From contig JARBJD010000006.1 in assembly GCA_033064195.1 (NCBI GenBank), forward strand, positions 1 through 64,000: DNA of 64,000 nt, given 5' to 3'. The stretch is from Blattamonas nauphoetae. Its lineage: Eukaryota; Preaxostyla; Oxymonadida. Made by a program: the position numbers and the translations under genes. The notes beneath the pieces are model-generated. The model did not search any database. It saw only the letters and a list, made by a program, of their open reading frames with translations, and was not told where the DNA came from. Positions 10,416 to 23,159 of the stretch are shown here, piece after piece (the first letter of the stretch is position 1; each line of letters begins with the position of its first letter).

Positions 10416-10866
10416 TGTGTAAATCTCAATGAAATGATGCAAATAATATATGAGCGTGGAAAAAAATCAAATTTTACTGAATTCAGATTTAGTTGTTGAG
10501 TACACATAAGAAAGGTGAATTTATAGATTTCAAGCCTGATCGCGCATGAAATGGCCTTTCTAAGATCAGCACATTTTTGCACACTTTTTATTGCAAAACA
10601 AGTTCAAAGACAGGGAAAGGATGGAAAACAACAAAAAAAGAGGTCTCTATGTGAAACAATGGACAAAATACATCCATTAAAGAGAAAAATTGAAAAAACG
10701 TGAGATTTCAGAGTTGATCGTGACAACTTCCATGTTTTTATGAAATTGAAAAAAGTTCAGAAATGATGTATTTAGGGATGATAAACGAAGAAAGATAATT
10801 TTTTAGGAGAATTACTGCGTCAGTACGATTTTGTGACGCGAGGATTATTTCATTGAGAACTACACA
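10416..10866. mobile_element. MITE-like TIR element, copy 2
   Basis: A 451-bp direct copy of the element at 100-538, in the same orientation and with the same inverted ends. The copies differ mainly by small gaps in A or T runs and a few substitutions, so they are close relatives. It ends nine bases before the stop codon of the ubiquitin protease gene (10875), so it probably lies in that gene's 3' untranslated region. Confidence 0.7.
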
Positions 10867-10874
10867 AATAAAGT

Positions 10875-13800
10875 TCATTTTGAATCAAGACGAGAATAAA
10901 AAAGAAGATAGCAATCTTTTTGAATTTCCTCATCGACAAGAATATCGTCCAACGTTGTCTAAAACAGAATTCAGAAATAGATGCGTGGAAACAACAGACC
11001 TCCGTGACTCTCGAATCGTTGAAACATCGCCACTTTTTTGATTGTACTTGATAAACATACGATTTGTAGTGGCCATGTGAGACAGAATCACCTTTGAGAC
11101 AAATGAAAATGAATAGAGGAGAGAAGACACACTGTGATGGACAATCAGGGCAGAAAGGGAATATTTTGGAATCTCGCCCTCAACTCCAAACGCTCTCTCA
11201 TCGCTGCATGCACTGAACCGTTGAAAAGTTGTGGTCTGGGGCGAAGTGGGCTTCACGATCGAAGTGACCTCTTTTTCGATGTTGGGCTTGGCTTCACTGG
11301 TGTGATGGAAGAGATCAACGCTGAGATGCGTTGGTGTTTCTTCATCTTTGAGCATGCCCTCGTCCCCCTCGTCCCCTCCACCCAACAGCGATCCACTCGG
11401 CTCGTTCAGGAACATCTCTTCTTCCTCAGCTCCCCTTTCGTTCAACTGCTGTCCAAGTTCTCCTTCGTCCATCGTTGCCTGTTGCTGCGTGACGATCATC
11501 TGACGTGACGATTGTCGTTTAGACTGACTCGATTCTGTCGATGTTCTCGTCAGTTCTGTGTCTCCCATCTTGCTCGTGTTCCTTTTCGTCTTCGACCCCG
11601 TCGGCTTCTTTCGTTTCTGTTTTTGAGGAATCGTCTTCCTTCGTTGCAGTCCTCCTTGCTTCACCTCGTCCAGCTGTCGCGAGTGTTCTTCCGCTTTCGT
11701 CTCAAACAGATTCATCATGTCGTCCAGAAGCATTCCCAGTGCATCTCGTTGTGGCCCTGCACGAGCGTACCGTTTCGCTACGAAGCGTTCTTGCTGCAGC
11801 TCGAACTGTTTTGAAATGGTGGGTGAGATGGTTGGGGGTCGAGTGCTTGGAGTGTGGTGTGACATGGGTGGAGTGTTGGGAGCAGGAGAGCGTGGAAGAA
11901 TCGGCGTTCCCAGACTTAGATTGGTTTGGTGCAGTGAGAGATGAACCGACGTGGGTCTGTCCGGCGAGTGAGGTGTGTTGCTCGTCCTCAAAACCTGCGA
12001 AGTCATCGATCGTGTTTGTCGTTTCGGCTGATCCGTCACAGAACCGATGCCGTGTCTCGGCTTCGGACGATACAACTGCGGCGATGGCTTGAATGACAAA
12101 GATGAATCGTCGACGAGGGGAAACATCGACTCAGTTGACTGAGAAGGCCAGGCCTCTTTCGGAATGAAGTGGAGCCCGTAGCTCCGATAGACCTGTCGAC
12201 GCTGATCGAGTGACGGAATGTCAAACACATCGAGAAGGAAGGATTCGCTCTTCTTCAGAAACGACACAAACTTGTCGTCCAACTCAGAAGTAATTTCTGT
12301 AACGCCACGCTCCCTCTGAAGAAACGAGAAGAGCTGATCGCTCATCAGGATGCGCACCTTCTCATCATCAGTCGACTGAGGGATCAGAGGCTTCAGCTCC
12401 ACATTCTTTGTCAGTGTCGCAGTTTGGTGACGTGTGACTGGTGGCTGATAGATCGGAGAAGAGACGAGTGGGTGTGATGGCGGTGACGATTGTCGTGCCG
12501 CCGAAGTGGGATTGTCGAACCCGAGCATCTTCCCACACAACATCAACTCGCCCAGACTGAGAAGGTGTGAGTCTCCGACGGTGTCTGCTTCCGGTGTGAG
12601 GGAATCTGGATCTTCTTTCTTTATGAGGAGATGCTGCTCGAGCAGTGTTGTGAGTTCCTCGACTGTGCGAGGATCAGAAGCACATTCTTCACTGAGTCCT
12701 TTCTTCCACGCTGTGGCTGATGTGATTGAGGGAAGCGGAGGAAGTTTGGGGAGAGGAGGAGGGACGAGCGTGGATTGTCGAGTGTGAGGTGTGAGATCAA
12801 GCTGTCGAGGAATGATCACAGGAGTTTGGATTTTGGTGGTTGATGTCCCGTCAAACTTGAACCTGTTCACACTCAGCACCAGCACCTGCGGGAGAATGCT
12901 GACGAACGACGAAGATTCGGCCTGTCGATGTTGGCAGTGTTCACAAGCGAAGACTTCCAGCGAAGATTGAAATGTGGTTTTGATCAAATCTTCGAGTGCG
13001 ACCTGTTCAGAAGAGAAGACTCCAGACACTGGATGGTCAGCACGAGGGAGAGGATTGCTGTGGAGAAGATCCTCAGATTGGAGTGTGTTGGGCTCAGTCT
13101 CTTCCATGTCATCATTCCCTTCGATCTGAAAGCGCAGATTGACAACTCGTTCGATGTCATGTTTGACAACTTCTGTTTGGCACTTGAGACAGCGATGTGC
13201 GCGAGCTACAACACACCCAAACGTCTGTTGAACAGGATTGAAGAGGTCAGAGGGGCTGGCGAGGACAGCATCAGCGAAAAGAGAGGTTTTAGTTTCACTG
13301 CTGAAACATTTGAGTTGTGTCGGAGGAGGGACGAACGGATGATTGAAGGTGTGGTGGTTCTGACATTGTGGGGCAGATTGCATGTATCTAACACGAGAAT
13401 CATTGAAACTAGTGGAGATAAACATGTCTGACACTGGATTTGAGCCCCATGTGATTTGAGGCAAAGAGAACGATGATGTTGGTCGATTGTTGTGGTGTGT
13501 TTGTTCGATATACTGTGTTTCAATAGCTTTCCGAGAGGATGAAATCCATTGATCCCTTGCAGATGAATCTGAGATGCATCGAAGCTCAGAATCAATTTCA
13601 GAGAGGAGAAAAGTGAGAAACTCTTCGGCATCAGACATTTGACCCACAACAAAGGAATTCTTGGAAATCTTTCGAACAGAATCGAGGAGTAATGCAGGAT
13701 TAACAGGAAATTGATGAGGATGAGACAATATATAAACACAACATGCTGTTCGAAACGTGATTTCGAATTGTGTCCTCACATACTCCAGAACGAGACGATT

Positions 13801-14696
13801 GTTGCAAAGATTTTGTTCTTGTTTTTCATAGTCAGTGATTGATTCATCATTTTGACTCGTTGAAAAATGGATTGCTCTAGAGAGTGCCAAGAGTTCAGCC
13901 CACATGTCAGAAGAGAGGAAAAATGAGACGAATGCAGGAAGATTGGAGAGAACAGAAATAACAACCGAGAGATAACAAGTATTTCCAAGATTTGCGACAC
14001 CTTCATCTGAGTATGTAATGAGAGGAAGAGAGCTTAGAGAATGGAGAGTTTGTGGACTGATTTCAGAGTGAAATAATCCCTTTCTCTCTCTTGTTGGGGA
14101 AAAAAGTGATTCAATTGGCTTTGACTGAGGGGTAGTTGTCGATTGTGGTTGAGATTTCACCTGTGAGATCACATAAAATGCTGGTGATCTCTGCGAATTA
14201 TTTATTGGGATTGATGGGGGGTCTTGAAGAGAATTATGGGAACTTCCTTGGTCCACAGGAGGTGATAACCCCAATGAAGTGGGGACAAGCAAGTTTTGAG
14301 ACAAATCATCATGAGGAAGTGATTCGTCTTTCAATTGCTTGTTGGTGGTGATAGTCAAGTCAGTGTTCTGATAATCACTTGGAAAAAGTGTAACACTGTC
14401 CAATATAGATGATGTGAGTGGTGAATTTCCATGGATTTTGTCTGAATGCCGTCGAGGAACGATTGCGAGAAGTGGTGATTGAGACTGGGTATTTCTTGGG
14501 CTATGAAAGTCGCGTTCAGATGAAAAGTCATTATAAAGTTGTTGGCGCTGTTGGTGGTTGACAGTAAGTTCAGTGCTGAAGTGTCCTAGCGAGAAACGGA
14601 GACGCAGTGAAAAGTGAGTTTGAAGCGAGAAATGGAAGATTAATCCACAAAAAAGGTAAGAAGACCATGTTTTTCGTTCAGGACATCAGAATTCAT
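10875..14696 (-). CDS. Ubiquitin-specific protease (USP, peptidase C19)
   Basis: A cysteine protease predicted to remove ubiquitin from proteins. Model exons are 14696-14666, 14585-11133, 11091-11000 and 10958-10875, giving 1,219 aa. The Cys box is GVANLGNTCYLS (Cys near residue 214). A zinc-ribbon-like pair of CxxC motifs (CLKCQ and CEHCQ) and VLVLSVNRFKFDG follow. Splicing two 41-nt introns restores the His box, LIVHHS-DSVSHGHYKSYV, then KKWRCFNDSRVTE and the closing CYLLFYSRLDSK, all classical USP signatures. About 600 residues of low-complexity, partly charged sequence separate the RFKF strand from the His box, so the fold is split by a long insert. The first exon (an 80-nt intron, start MNSDVLNEK) is the least certain part, because the main frame has no upstream ATG. 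The gene faces the RCC1 gene with 77 bp between starts. Confidence 0.85.
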
Positions 14697-14773
14697 TGAC
14701 AATCAGTGCCGATTGATAGAATTCATTGTGACTTGGGTTGATCTTCATCCAGTCTTGTCCTCATCACTTTTCG
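14697..14773. promoter_or_regulatory. Compact divergent intergenic region
   Basis: The 77 bp between the predicted start codons of the USP gene (minus) and the RCC1 gene (plus) must hold both 5' ends, if both starts are right. No TATA-like box was recognised. Confidence 0.35.
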
Positions 14774-16600
14774 ATGGCAAGCGAGGGTCCAGGGAGTCTT
14801 GGTATGATTTTTTCCTCTGGGGAGATCTTCAATATCCAAACTTCATTCAGGTTATCCGAGGGGACTTCTTTTCGACAGAACTGAACACTACTGGGTACCT
14901 TTCATTTCTGATACCTCTTCCAACTTTGTCGCCGTTGCAACGTGTACTTCTTATTCTGCTGCAGGTATCCACTTCATCTGGATCAACCATTCACCTTATC
15001 ATTCACTCAGGACAAGCCAATGGAAGAATCATCGCTCTTATTGGAACACATGGAGATTTCTGGATCTCACTACCAAACTCACTGACAGAGTTTGAGCCTG
15101 TTGTCATTCCAGGCTTTCGGAAAGACACACAATTTGTAGATGTCCGTGCAGGAGAGGGTCATCTCATTGCTTTGACAGGTTTGCTCATCTCCATGTCTGC
15201 AATTTTTGAATAGCACAAGGCAATCTAATCTCATTCGGGAGCAACAATTGCGGACAGTGTATTTCTTTCTGTTTATTCCACCTCTTCCATTTCAACATTC
15301 TCAGGTGGTGTGAAAGCTGGACTTCACACAAAAAAAGCACGAGGATGGGCTGTGGTATGTCCGCCATGTACACTCTATTCCCTCTAGTTACCGCATTTTT
15401 CTCACCCTGCAGGGATTGTTCAGAGTTCTCTGGGTCATTCCAAAATTTCGAGCATACACACACAATACTATCATTGTTGTGTGATTCTAGGTCTTCCTTA
15501 CACCTTTTCACTCTCGTTCCAGAGAATGGAGCTGTTTTTGTGTGGGGAGACAATTCATCAGGCCAACTTGGAATCAACAAATCGTCTGGGAAGATGCCAG
15601 ATGTAATTGAGCTCACAGACAAGTCACTATTCCCATCTGCATTCAACGGTGAGCAAATTATATCCTTCTCTGGGGGTTGGCAGCACTCCTTATTCCTCTC
15701 CAAGGAAGGACATGTTTTTGTGGCAGGTGACAATGGTTTGCCAACACACATAATATTCTCAACAACCACTCTCACATCATTGTGCCTTTCTCAATCTGTT
15801 CAGGAGCTGGACAATTAGGGTTGTCAAAAACCGTGCAACAACTCGATTCTGTCTGTGTTCCAACCTTGATTCCTCCAGCAGCATTCGACAATGTTCCTAT
15901 TGTCACAATAGGAACAGGAGGAGATCATAGTGCTGTAATCACGGCAAAAGGTGATTGCTATGTTTGGTATGACAATTTTTCTTCATCATCAATCATCATC
16001 GACATCGTCTTCTTTGGGACTATACAGGGGCTATAATGACGAGAATCAACTTGGATTCTTGAAAAATCCGTTGACTCACACGCAAGTTAAGCTGACAAAT
16101 TGTATCACTCCTATCAAACTCCCACGATTCTCACAGGATGCAGAGGCGTATCATGACCTTGCATTGGCCTGGAAATCGACTTTACTTGTCACAAGTTTGT
16201 TTTTCTTGTCTAGTTATGATCAATTTTTCTTTATACAGAGTCATCTCGAGTCTATGTATGTGGGGAATGGTTCCCTGTTCATCATTCTTCAATCACAGAC
16301 GACCAAAAGATTGACCTCATTGACCGAAATTCATCTTTCATCGAAATTCGCCCTGGGACGCAAATCTCTCCTTTTGTGGCTCCTTTCTTACTGAAACAGA
16401 AAGAACGAGAGAAAAGGAAAGAAAAAGGAAATACTACACCCTCAGGGAATATTGTCAGGACAATTGGAAGTAACTTTGGGTTACTCATTGGTTTTTCATA
16501 ATTCTTTCTCTTCCTTTCAGAAGCATTTCACCCTTCTTCTTTTCACCGCCTTCTTCCACCACGATTGCTTTATGATGTTTGGCCATTATTGAAAACGTAG
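14774..16600 (+). CDS. RCC1-repeat protein (intron-rich)
   Basis: Probable seven-bladed-propeller protein of the RCC1 family. RCC1 relatives act as GTPase exchange factors or scaffolds, but the partner here is unknown. The start ATG at 14774 (MASEGPGSLG) joins across a 49-nt intron to YPRGLLFDRTEHYWVPF. Further introns lie at 14965-15010, 15179-15213, 15259-15304, from 15355 to 15412, one near 15480-15525 (not resolved exactly), and at 15736-15803, 15967-16027, 16195-16238 and 16491-16520 (30 nt). Splicing restores repeat signatures: GEGHLIALTAQGNLISFGSN, NGAVFVWGDNSSGQLGINKS, FVAGDNGAGQLGLSKT, GDHSAVITAKGDCYVWGYND and SSRVYVCGEWFP. The last exon ends LLYDVWPLLKT at TAG. Its 45-nt exon QGNLISFGSNNCGQ matches in size and place one in the RCC1-like gene at 42217, so the two are paralogues. 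It converges on the glucosyltransferase gene 56 bp away. Confidence 0.8.
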
Positions 16601-16656
16601 GCGAGAACCATAAACGAATGAACTGTAGTGATTAAAGTAGAATAATTGTGAAAATA

Positions 16657-19600
16657 TCACAAATCCACGCTTGGTTTCGACTTTTCCTTCTTCACCTTCG
16701 CACGGGCTGTACTTCGCTCAGTATGATCTCGTTCTCTGCGAACACTCTCAGTCAAGTTCAGCTGTCTGGCAATCGAATTCACGACGTCATAGTACGTTCT
16801 CCATTCCTTGTACAAAAAAAACAAAACTATTAGAACAAGTCGAGACACACTTTCATTTCACTCAGGTGGTTGGTCGCAGGATCACTTTCGGGTGAGTTAT
16901 GAGCCACACCAACGATCTTCGCTGTTGATCTCGTTTGGTCTGAGCACCATGTCTCACACCACGCCCATTCCGATGGGAGGGATGTGATGGGAACCTGTTT
17001 CTGGATGAAGTTGGGGAAGTCGCGTTCGGTGTTGGGGAGCTGGTTCTTGTTGGACACGAAGGTGTCGTAGCTGGATCGGAGGGTGTCGGCTGTTGTGTTG
17101 GTGCGGAGGCTCAGCAGATCAACGACGATGACGGATGTGGAGTGGAGATTGTTGGAGGAAAGAAGCTCGCTCCAATGACGACGCTGAAGAAGAATGAGAA
17201 AGACGAGGAAAGATGATGAAAGATGAGAGAAAAGACGACACTCCAAACCTTCCAGAACTTCAACCCCTTCTGGACATCTCCGACTTCACAGAGTCGAGGC
17301 ATTCCGTACACCCTTCCTTTCAGATCCACGTCCACAAGCTGAGCCAGATCCCCCACAACCAGACTGTCCGCATCGAGGACAATCACACGCTCGACGTTGA
17401 GAGGGAAGAACTGGTCCAGAAAGAGAATGCGATCGGCGTCGTTCTTTTGATGTTCGTCGATCGAACCCATCCACTTCGGCCAGATGAAGTCAACGAGTCG
17501 ATACTCACAGTGGATCTCTTTGCAGAAGAGTGGGAGGCCAGAGCGAAACGAAGGAGAGAGAAGAGAGCCGACGAACCAGAACGTGACAGGCCGGGACGAA
17601 GTGTTCACTGCACTCAGCATCATCACCTTTGCATATTCCTCCATCACAGGACAGCTCACAACTGTGAAGACATTCACTCTGCTGGCTCGTTTCGTCGTGT
17701 CGAGACTGCCTTTGTTGGAAGTGATTTTGAAGAAACTCGGCTTTGTCTGTCGTGTCGAGACGGCCTTCTTCTGTTCATCACGCAGCCAGGCAGCGACCGG
17801 AGCAAAATGAGTGACATTGCCAGGAACAGTGCTGATCCAAAACTTGACTTCGGGCTGATCCCACGTTGTGTGGCTCAGCCAGAACCCCTTTCTCGAGCTC
17901 TTCAAAAGCACCATCCCTCGGTCGCCGACGTGTCTCGGTTTGTCGATTCGTGAGCGCCGTTCAGACGTTTGGAGAGGATAATCACACATCGACACAATTT
18001 GTGTGCTCCGTGCAATGATCGGGTGGAGTTGGAAGTCGTAAAACCCAGGTGTGCCCAGAGGGAGTTGGAAGCACCCTGCTTGGTGCATCACAATCGCTGT
18101 CTTCTGCTCAGACTGGACGAGTGAGCCGACGGATCCGTTGCCATGAGGGAGGAGCTCTCGAACGCTGAGGGGGACCCCATTCGCTGGGGCGTTGTTCATA
18201 TTCCCAACACCTCCCACAATCGACACAGAGTCGATGGCGTACTTTGCTGACACAATTTTTGTGCGTCCGACGTCGAAGACAGGCGGGAGTTCACCGTCGT
18301 CGTCGAAGAACTCGGAAGACGAGCCTTTCGCTGCCTTTTTGGGAAGAGTCATGCGATACTCTTTCTCAAAGCCAAAATCAGACACATCCTCACTCAACTC
18401 CTTCTGCACGCACAGCCAGCTGGTCGGTGTCTTGAGTGACAGTGACAGAGAGACGTTGGCGGGGACGCGAGGGAAGACAACCTTCCGCGCATCCACCATC
18501 GACCCATTCGGGTGAAAGGTCGGCTCGGTGAGGATGTTGTACTGATATAGCGAGTACATCGGCATTTTCGAGGGAGAGATGAACGGAACAAGACACACCG
18601 TCCCGCTCAGATAAGCGCCGAAGAACGCGCGGACAGCGTGCAAGTTTTGGACAGCCAGACGCTGCTTGGGGTTGATCGGGTTGATCGCTGCGAGGATCTC
18701 GATGAGTGTGGGCCCGAGCTTCTCTTCGTGCAGCGACCTGTCGTCTGGGCCTTCCGAAAACGCCCCTTTCATCAGGTCGAACATCAGCACACCTTTGTCG
18801 ATTTCGTTGAATTGGTCTTTGTCGCTGGCTGATGCGCGTGGGATGGAATAGCAGTGTCTGGTCTGAAGAAGGTTGATGACGGAGAGAAGACGGGATGGGT
18901 CGGTTTGTGGATTGTGAATGATTTTGGGGGAGATTGGGCGAGTCGGTTCGTTTGAGTAAGAACTGAGAGCAATCGCTTTCGGAAAGAGATTGTCCTCAAG
19001 TCGAGCAAAGAGAGGTCGCCAAAGATGGATCGACCGTTGTTGGAGTTCGAATGTTTCGAGAGAATTAAAAGTCCTGATGGAGAAGTTGTACGGAACGACG
19101 GGTTGAGAAAAGTGAGGGTCGCTCTGAGGCGGTGATTGTCGAAACTGCGCTGCAACCGAATACTTCGACGCGATGGCCATTCGCTGACAATACTTCTCCG
19201 ACGACAGAATCGGTCTGACAACACCGTTGGTGATGATGAAGAATGTGGGGAGATGTGACTGGACAACGCGGAGAACCATCTGGTCTGTTTTAGCGAAGAC
19301 TGTCTCGCGAGAGACGGCGAGGCCGAGTGAATCGATCAGGAGGCAGTGTTCTTTCAGAATGTTGAGTGACGAAGGACGGAGATCGCCGGACGAGGAGAGG
19401 TTGTTGATTGCTGCGAGTACTTCGTCTGCCCAGCTCGAGTTGAGAAGGATGTTCTTTCGGTCTCGTCCTTGTTGCCTGTTCTCCTCAATCCATTCACTGA
19501 TGTCTGCCTGGATCTTCTGGATGCGCTTGTATGCGGCTGTTGTTCCGTTGTTAGACTGATCGCGTGTGGAGGACTGATGAGGAGTGCATTTGGTGAGAAG

Positions 19601-22600
19601 GAGGCGGAGGAAAGGAATGCGAAGGTTGAACGGAATCATCGAAATGGTTCGGAGGTACAAAGACGAGAAGGACGTCGGTGAAGGTGACGTGGCAAAAAGA
19701 AGACCTGAAAACAGAATGAGATGAGAAGAGAATGAGAGGAGTAATGAGAAGAGGAATAAGGGAGAGATGAGACGAATGAGAAGGATCGAGAATCATGCAA
19801 CAAATGTAGAAATACAAACGTTCTTCACGGCTCTTGTTCGTCTCCGGAGAGTAGTGATGAGGAGTGTGGAGAAGAAGATGAAGTTGAGAGAGACCAGGTG
19901 TCATCGCTTTGATGATCGTCTGCAGATACTGCACATGCGTCTCGTTCGTCGGGTCGAGAACGAGGATGTGCGTAAGTGGCACCGTGTTTTCCATCAGGTG
20001 CTCCCCCACAGACAGTCGAATTGCTTTTGGGTCTTCCGATTTATGGCCACTTTGCATCGACGCGAAGTTGAACTCCGGTGATGTGCGTTCCGTTGGGTAG
20101 GAGACAACGGGAGAGGCATTCATGCAGCGGACAAGGAGGTGGTCGGGGACGAAGTGACACATCCAGACAGACATGTGGGGAGATTGAGTGAACTGGTCTG
20201 TGAGAGGGGCGTCGGAGAGGGAGACGGGAGGGATGAAGACGTCGTGTGGGAGTTCATGAGAGATGAGAGGGAGAGGGTGGAACTCATTCTGCACAACACC
20301 CGCGTGGTTCTCACACCCACCCAGAAACTGCAGAATGTGTTTGTGTGACTCACTCGATGGTGACAGTCGCTGAGTCGACACGTTCAGAAGAGCAGACTTG
20401 CACGGATACAGCATCCGCCCATCAGGACGAGTTTCGGAGGGAGGCGAGCGAGGAATGTTGGTTGGCGAATACTGCAGTGTCATCACACCCAAATTAAAGG
20501 CTCGCTCAACCCAACGCTCAGCTCCCAGCATCTCCCACAAACACTCCAACATCTGATTCGTGTTCTTTTCCTCCGTTTTCGATTTGTTCTTCTTCGACGG
20601 AACTTTCAAAAAGTTCTCCTTGATTGTCCAGCGGTAGAGGTTCATTTCCTGGCTGAACAATTCGTTCACATTCTCGTCAATGTGAGACACACTGAACGGG
20701 ATGCCGTTGAAGAGAAGGAGCGGCACGGGAAGCATTGTGAGCTCGAGTGAGAGAGTGATCGTGTCCAGAAGATCTTCCACAGCTGCGTCCTTCCCATCGA
20801 CAATCCATTCCCACTCGGAAACTGTCATCATTGGGATTCCGGGAAAAAGTTTCCTCTTTTTGTCGCGTGGAGGATGATCCATTTGCAGCGAGATGGTTGT
20901 GACAAATGCTTTCACCGTCTCGACCGACAATTTCAGGTTTTGGGACGAAATTTGGTACAAAATGTTGATGGCTGTGAGGGCATCATAGTGTTGACAGTGC
21001 CAAATGTACCAACGAGCGAGTCTGTATGCTTGAGAGGACTTGCTGGTGATCCCAACTGAATTCACAGGAATTATGGCCAGTCGAATGGGAACTCGATGTT
21101 CAATGAACGCAATATATTGGAAAAACACTTCATGGCTCTCCACTTTGGTCAAATCGACAAAAGCAACCAGGAGAGCAAAGTTCCGGCGGAGTTGAGGGAA
21201 CGGGTCTTGTGCAGGATAGTCAATGAATATTTTGTAATCTGATGTCCATGAAGCGAATGCCTTATGTGTTTCAATGTTGTTGATGTATAAAGTTGGATCG
21301 GGGACACGGTACATCACGCGGGTGGTTTGGAGCGAGAAAGCCAGTGACGATGTGGAGTCCAACGAGGTGGGTTCGAAGGATTTTGTTCGATAGTACGAGA
21401 GAGAAGGAATGATAGATGCACGAGAAATCGCGAGTGATGTGGAAGCAAGAAGCCCAAGAGAATAGATGTTGTGTGAATGAAGGAGTTCCTCTTCCATCAC
21501 AGACACAACGTTCCAGGTGCTATGCAATATATTAATCGCACGACCATTGACTAGACACTGTGGGCGATATGGAGAAAAAACGTTATGAATCGCAACCAGA
21601 GAATTGCGGGCAGATGGAGGGACGTTGATGTGGACGGATGACGGTGCGTAATAAGGAAATAATTCACCCATATTTTTGAGGAGATCAAGAGGTCTGTAGC
21701 TGTTGACCAGAATGATGCTTGTTTGGATCCCAATGTCTTTCACTTTTGAGATTGGCATCGGTCTTCTGAGTGAGAGATGCTTCAAACGAGAGTAAAGGGC
21801 ACCAAGCGGTGTATCAACTCGGAGGACATAATCAGGTGAGAGGGTGACACGGGTGGCTGGAGAATCATTCGAAGACAGTCCTGCAAGATGAGGAAAATGT
21901 GACACAACTTTAAGGATATCAATTCCGAAAACCGGCCAATAATCGTGGAGTTTTTCGAAAGAAATTGACTCAAAAAGTTCATTGGAGACATTTGGATGAT
22001 GTGGAAGTGGTCTTTGCGTCCTGAGTGCCTGCCTCAAATCGTTGTCTGCCAAAGAGGGAACTGAAAATGTTCCATTAACTATTTTTGGAGGTAGCCGGTG
22101 CCCAAAGCCATTTACTTCCAATTCAACTCCATATCCTTGAACATTCATGTGATTTGGAGGCGAAAGCGGCGCTTCCCTGATTTTGTTGTGTCGGAAGATG
22201 AGACTATATGGAGGAAATCCATCAGGGCATTGAATAGGATGAGCTGAGATGGCAGTCGGTTCGTCCATGGCAATGCGAAGTATTGTCAACCAATCCTCCA
22301 GAGCGGGATCAGCAAATGAAGAATACAAAATGACGATTGGTTTTGAGACATTCCCGATTTCTGTCGCTGGAAAAACATGATCATAAGGAAGTCGAAGTGG
22401 GATTCCATTGGATTCTTGCTTTTGTTTGAAGTATGTTCGTGTTGGCATTTCTGAATGACGGTAGATGTGATCGAGAGTGTCAAAAAGAGGTTCAACAGAT
22501 GTAAAGACTCGCGAGTTGTTCCATTCTATGAAAGTCGGATCAATGAAAGCTGGGGTTCTCCGCTTTGTCATTTTGAAAGAGTTGAAGTCAAAGAATGACG

Positions 22601-23024
22601 GTGGGCAATAGAGGACAACGAATGTGGATGGCACACCGTTAAATGACTGTGCCTGTTCTTCAGTGCAAAGAAGATTCCATGATAGTTCAGCTAGGGAATG
22701 GTGGGATGCAACAAGGGGGGTCAGAGTGTGTAATGTGAGTGCAGCTGTGATTGAATCTCTCGCGACAACTGACCGTGTAAGATTTTGGAAGAAGTCTACT
22801 GTTGCTGTAAACACTTCTCTGTCACATTTTTCAATGAATCGTCCATCGAGTGCGAAGTCTACATACTCCCAGAAGCCAGCCTGTGTGTGTTTTGCTATGT
22901 ATTCACTAGCTTCTGAAATAAGTGATGCTCTGCCAAATTGTGCCTCCAAAGACACAATAACTGAATGGTCCAATACAGATGTCTGCGATAGAGTGAGGAT
23001 AACGAGAGCGTAGCAGAGCATCAT
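16657..23024 (-). CDS. UGGT: UDP-glucose:glycoprotein glucosyltransferase (UGGT)
   Basis: An ER-lumen folding sensor that re-glucosylates N-glycans of misfolded glycoproteins so that lectin chaperones can rebind them. Exons are 23024-19802, 19704-17249, 17183-16851 and 16806-16657 (introns of 97, 65 and 44 nt), coding 2,053 aa. It begins MMLCYALVILTLSQTSVLDH, a plausible signal peptide. Next comes ASEYIAKHTQAGFWEYVDF, typical of the first thioredoxin-like domain, then several more such domains. The C-terminal GT24 catalytic domain is clear: VNVFTVVSCPVMEEYAKVMM, PVTFWFVGSLLSPSF, DFIWPKWMGS, RILFLDQFFPLNVERVIVLD with the metal-binding DAD, then QVPITSLPSEWAWCETWC after the join. At about 2,050 aa it is longer than the usual ~1,500-1,600. 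The extreme C-terminus is KPSVDL, not a standard KDEL/HDEL signal. The shorter open frames in this region are exons of this one gene. Confidence 0.93.
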
Positions 23025-23159
23025 CTCTGAGTAACATTAATTGTGGGGGAGATCCTCTCCCAACGACAACTATTGTTTTTGGAGATTTGAAAAAAGAGAA
23101 AAAGTCGAAAAAATGATATTTGGAATGGAGGTAAGATAAAGAGTTCCACAAAGAAAGAA

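Noticed and set aside
100-10866. The two long direct repeats as LTRs of a retrotransposon (TG...CA ends).
   Set aside because: The inverted similarity runs about 25 bp into the element, which fits a TIR transposon. No reverse transcriptase or capsid-like frame lies between, and flanking bases do not form a shared target duplication.
17111-19660. Two separate glucosyltransferase genes (N-terminal and C-terminal halves).
   Set aside because: A 97-nt intron at 19705-19801 joins them in frame and the domains are complementary, so this is a single gene.
19551-23024. A frameshifted UGGT pseudogene.
   Set aside because: All apparent frame changes coincide with short introns that restore the reading frame and conserved motifs.
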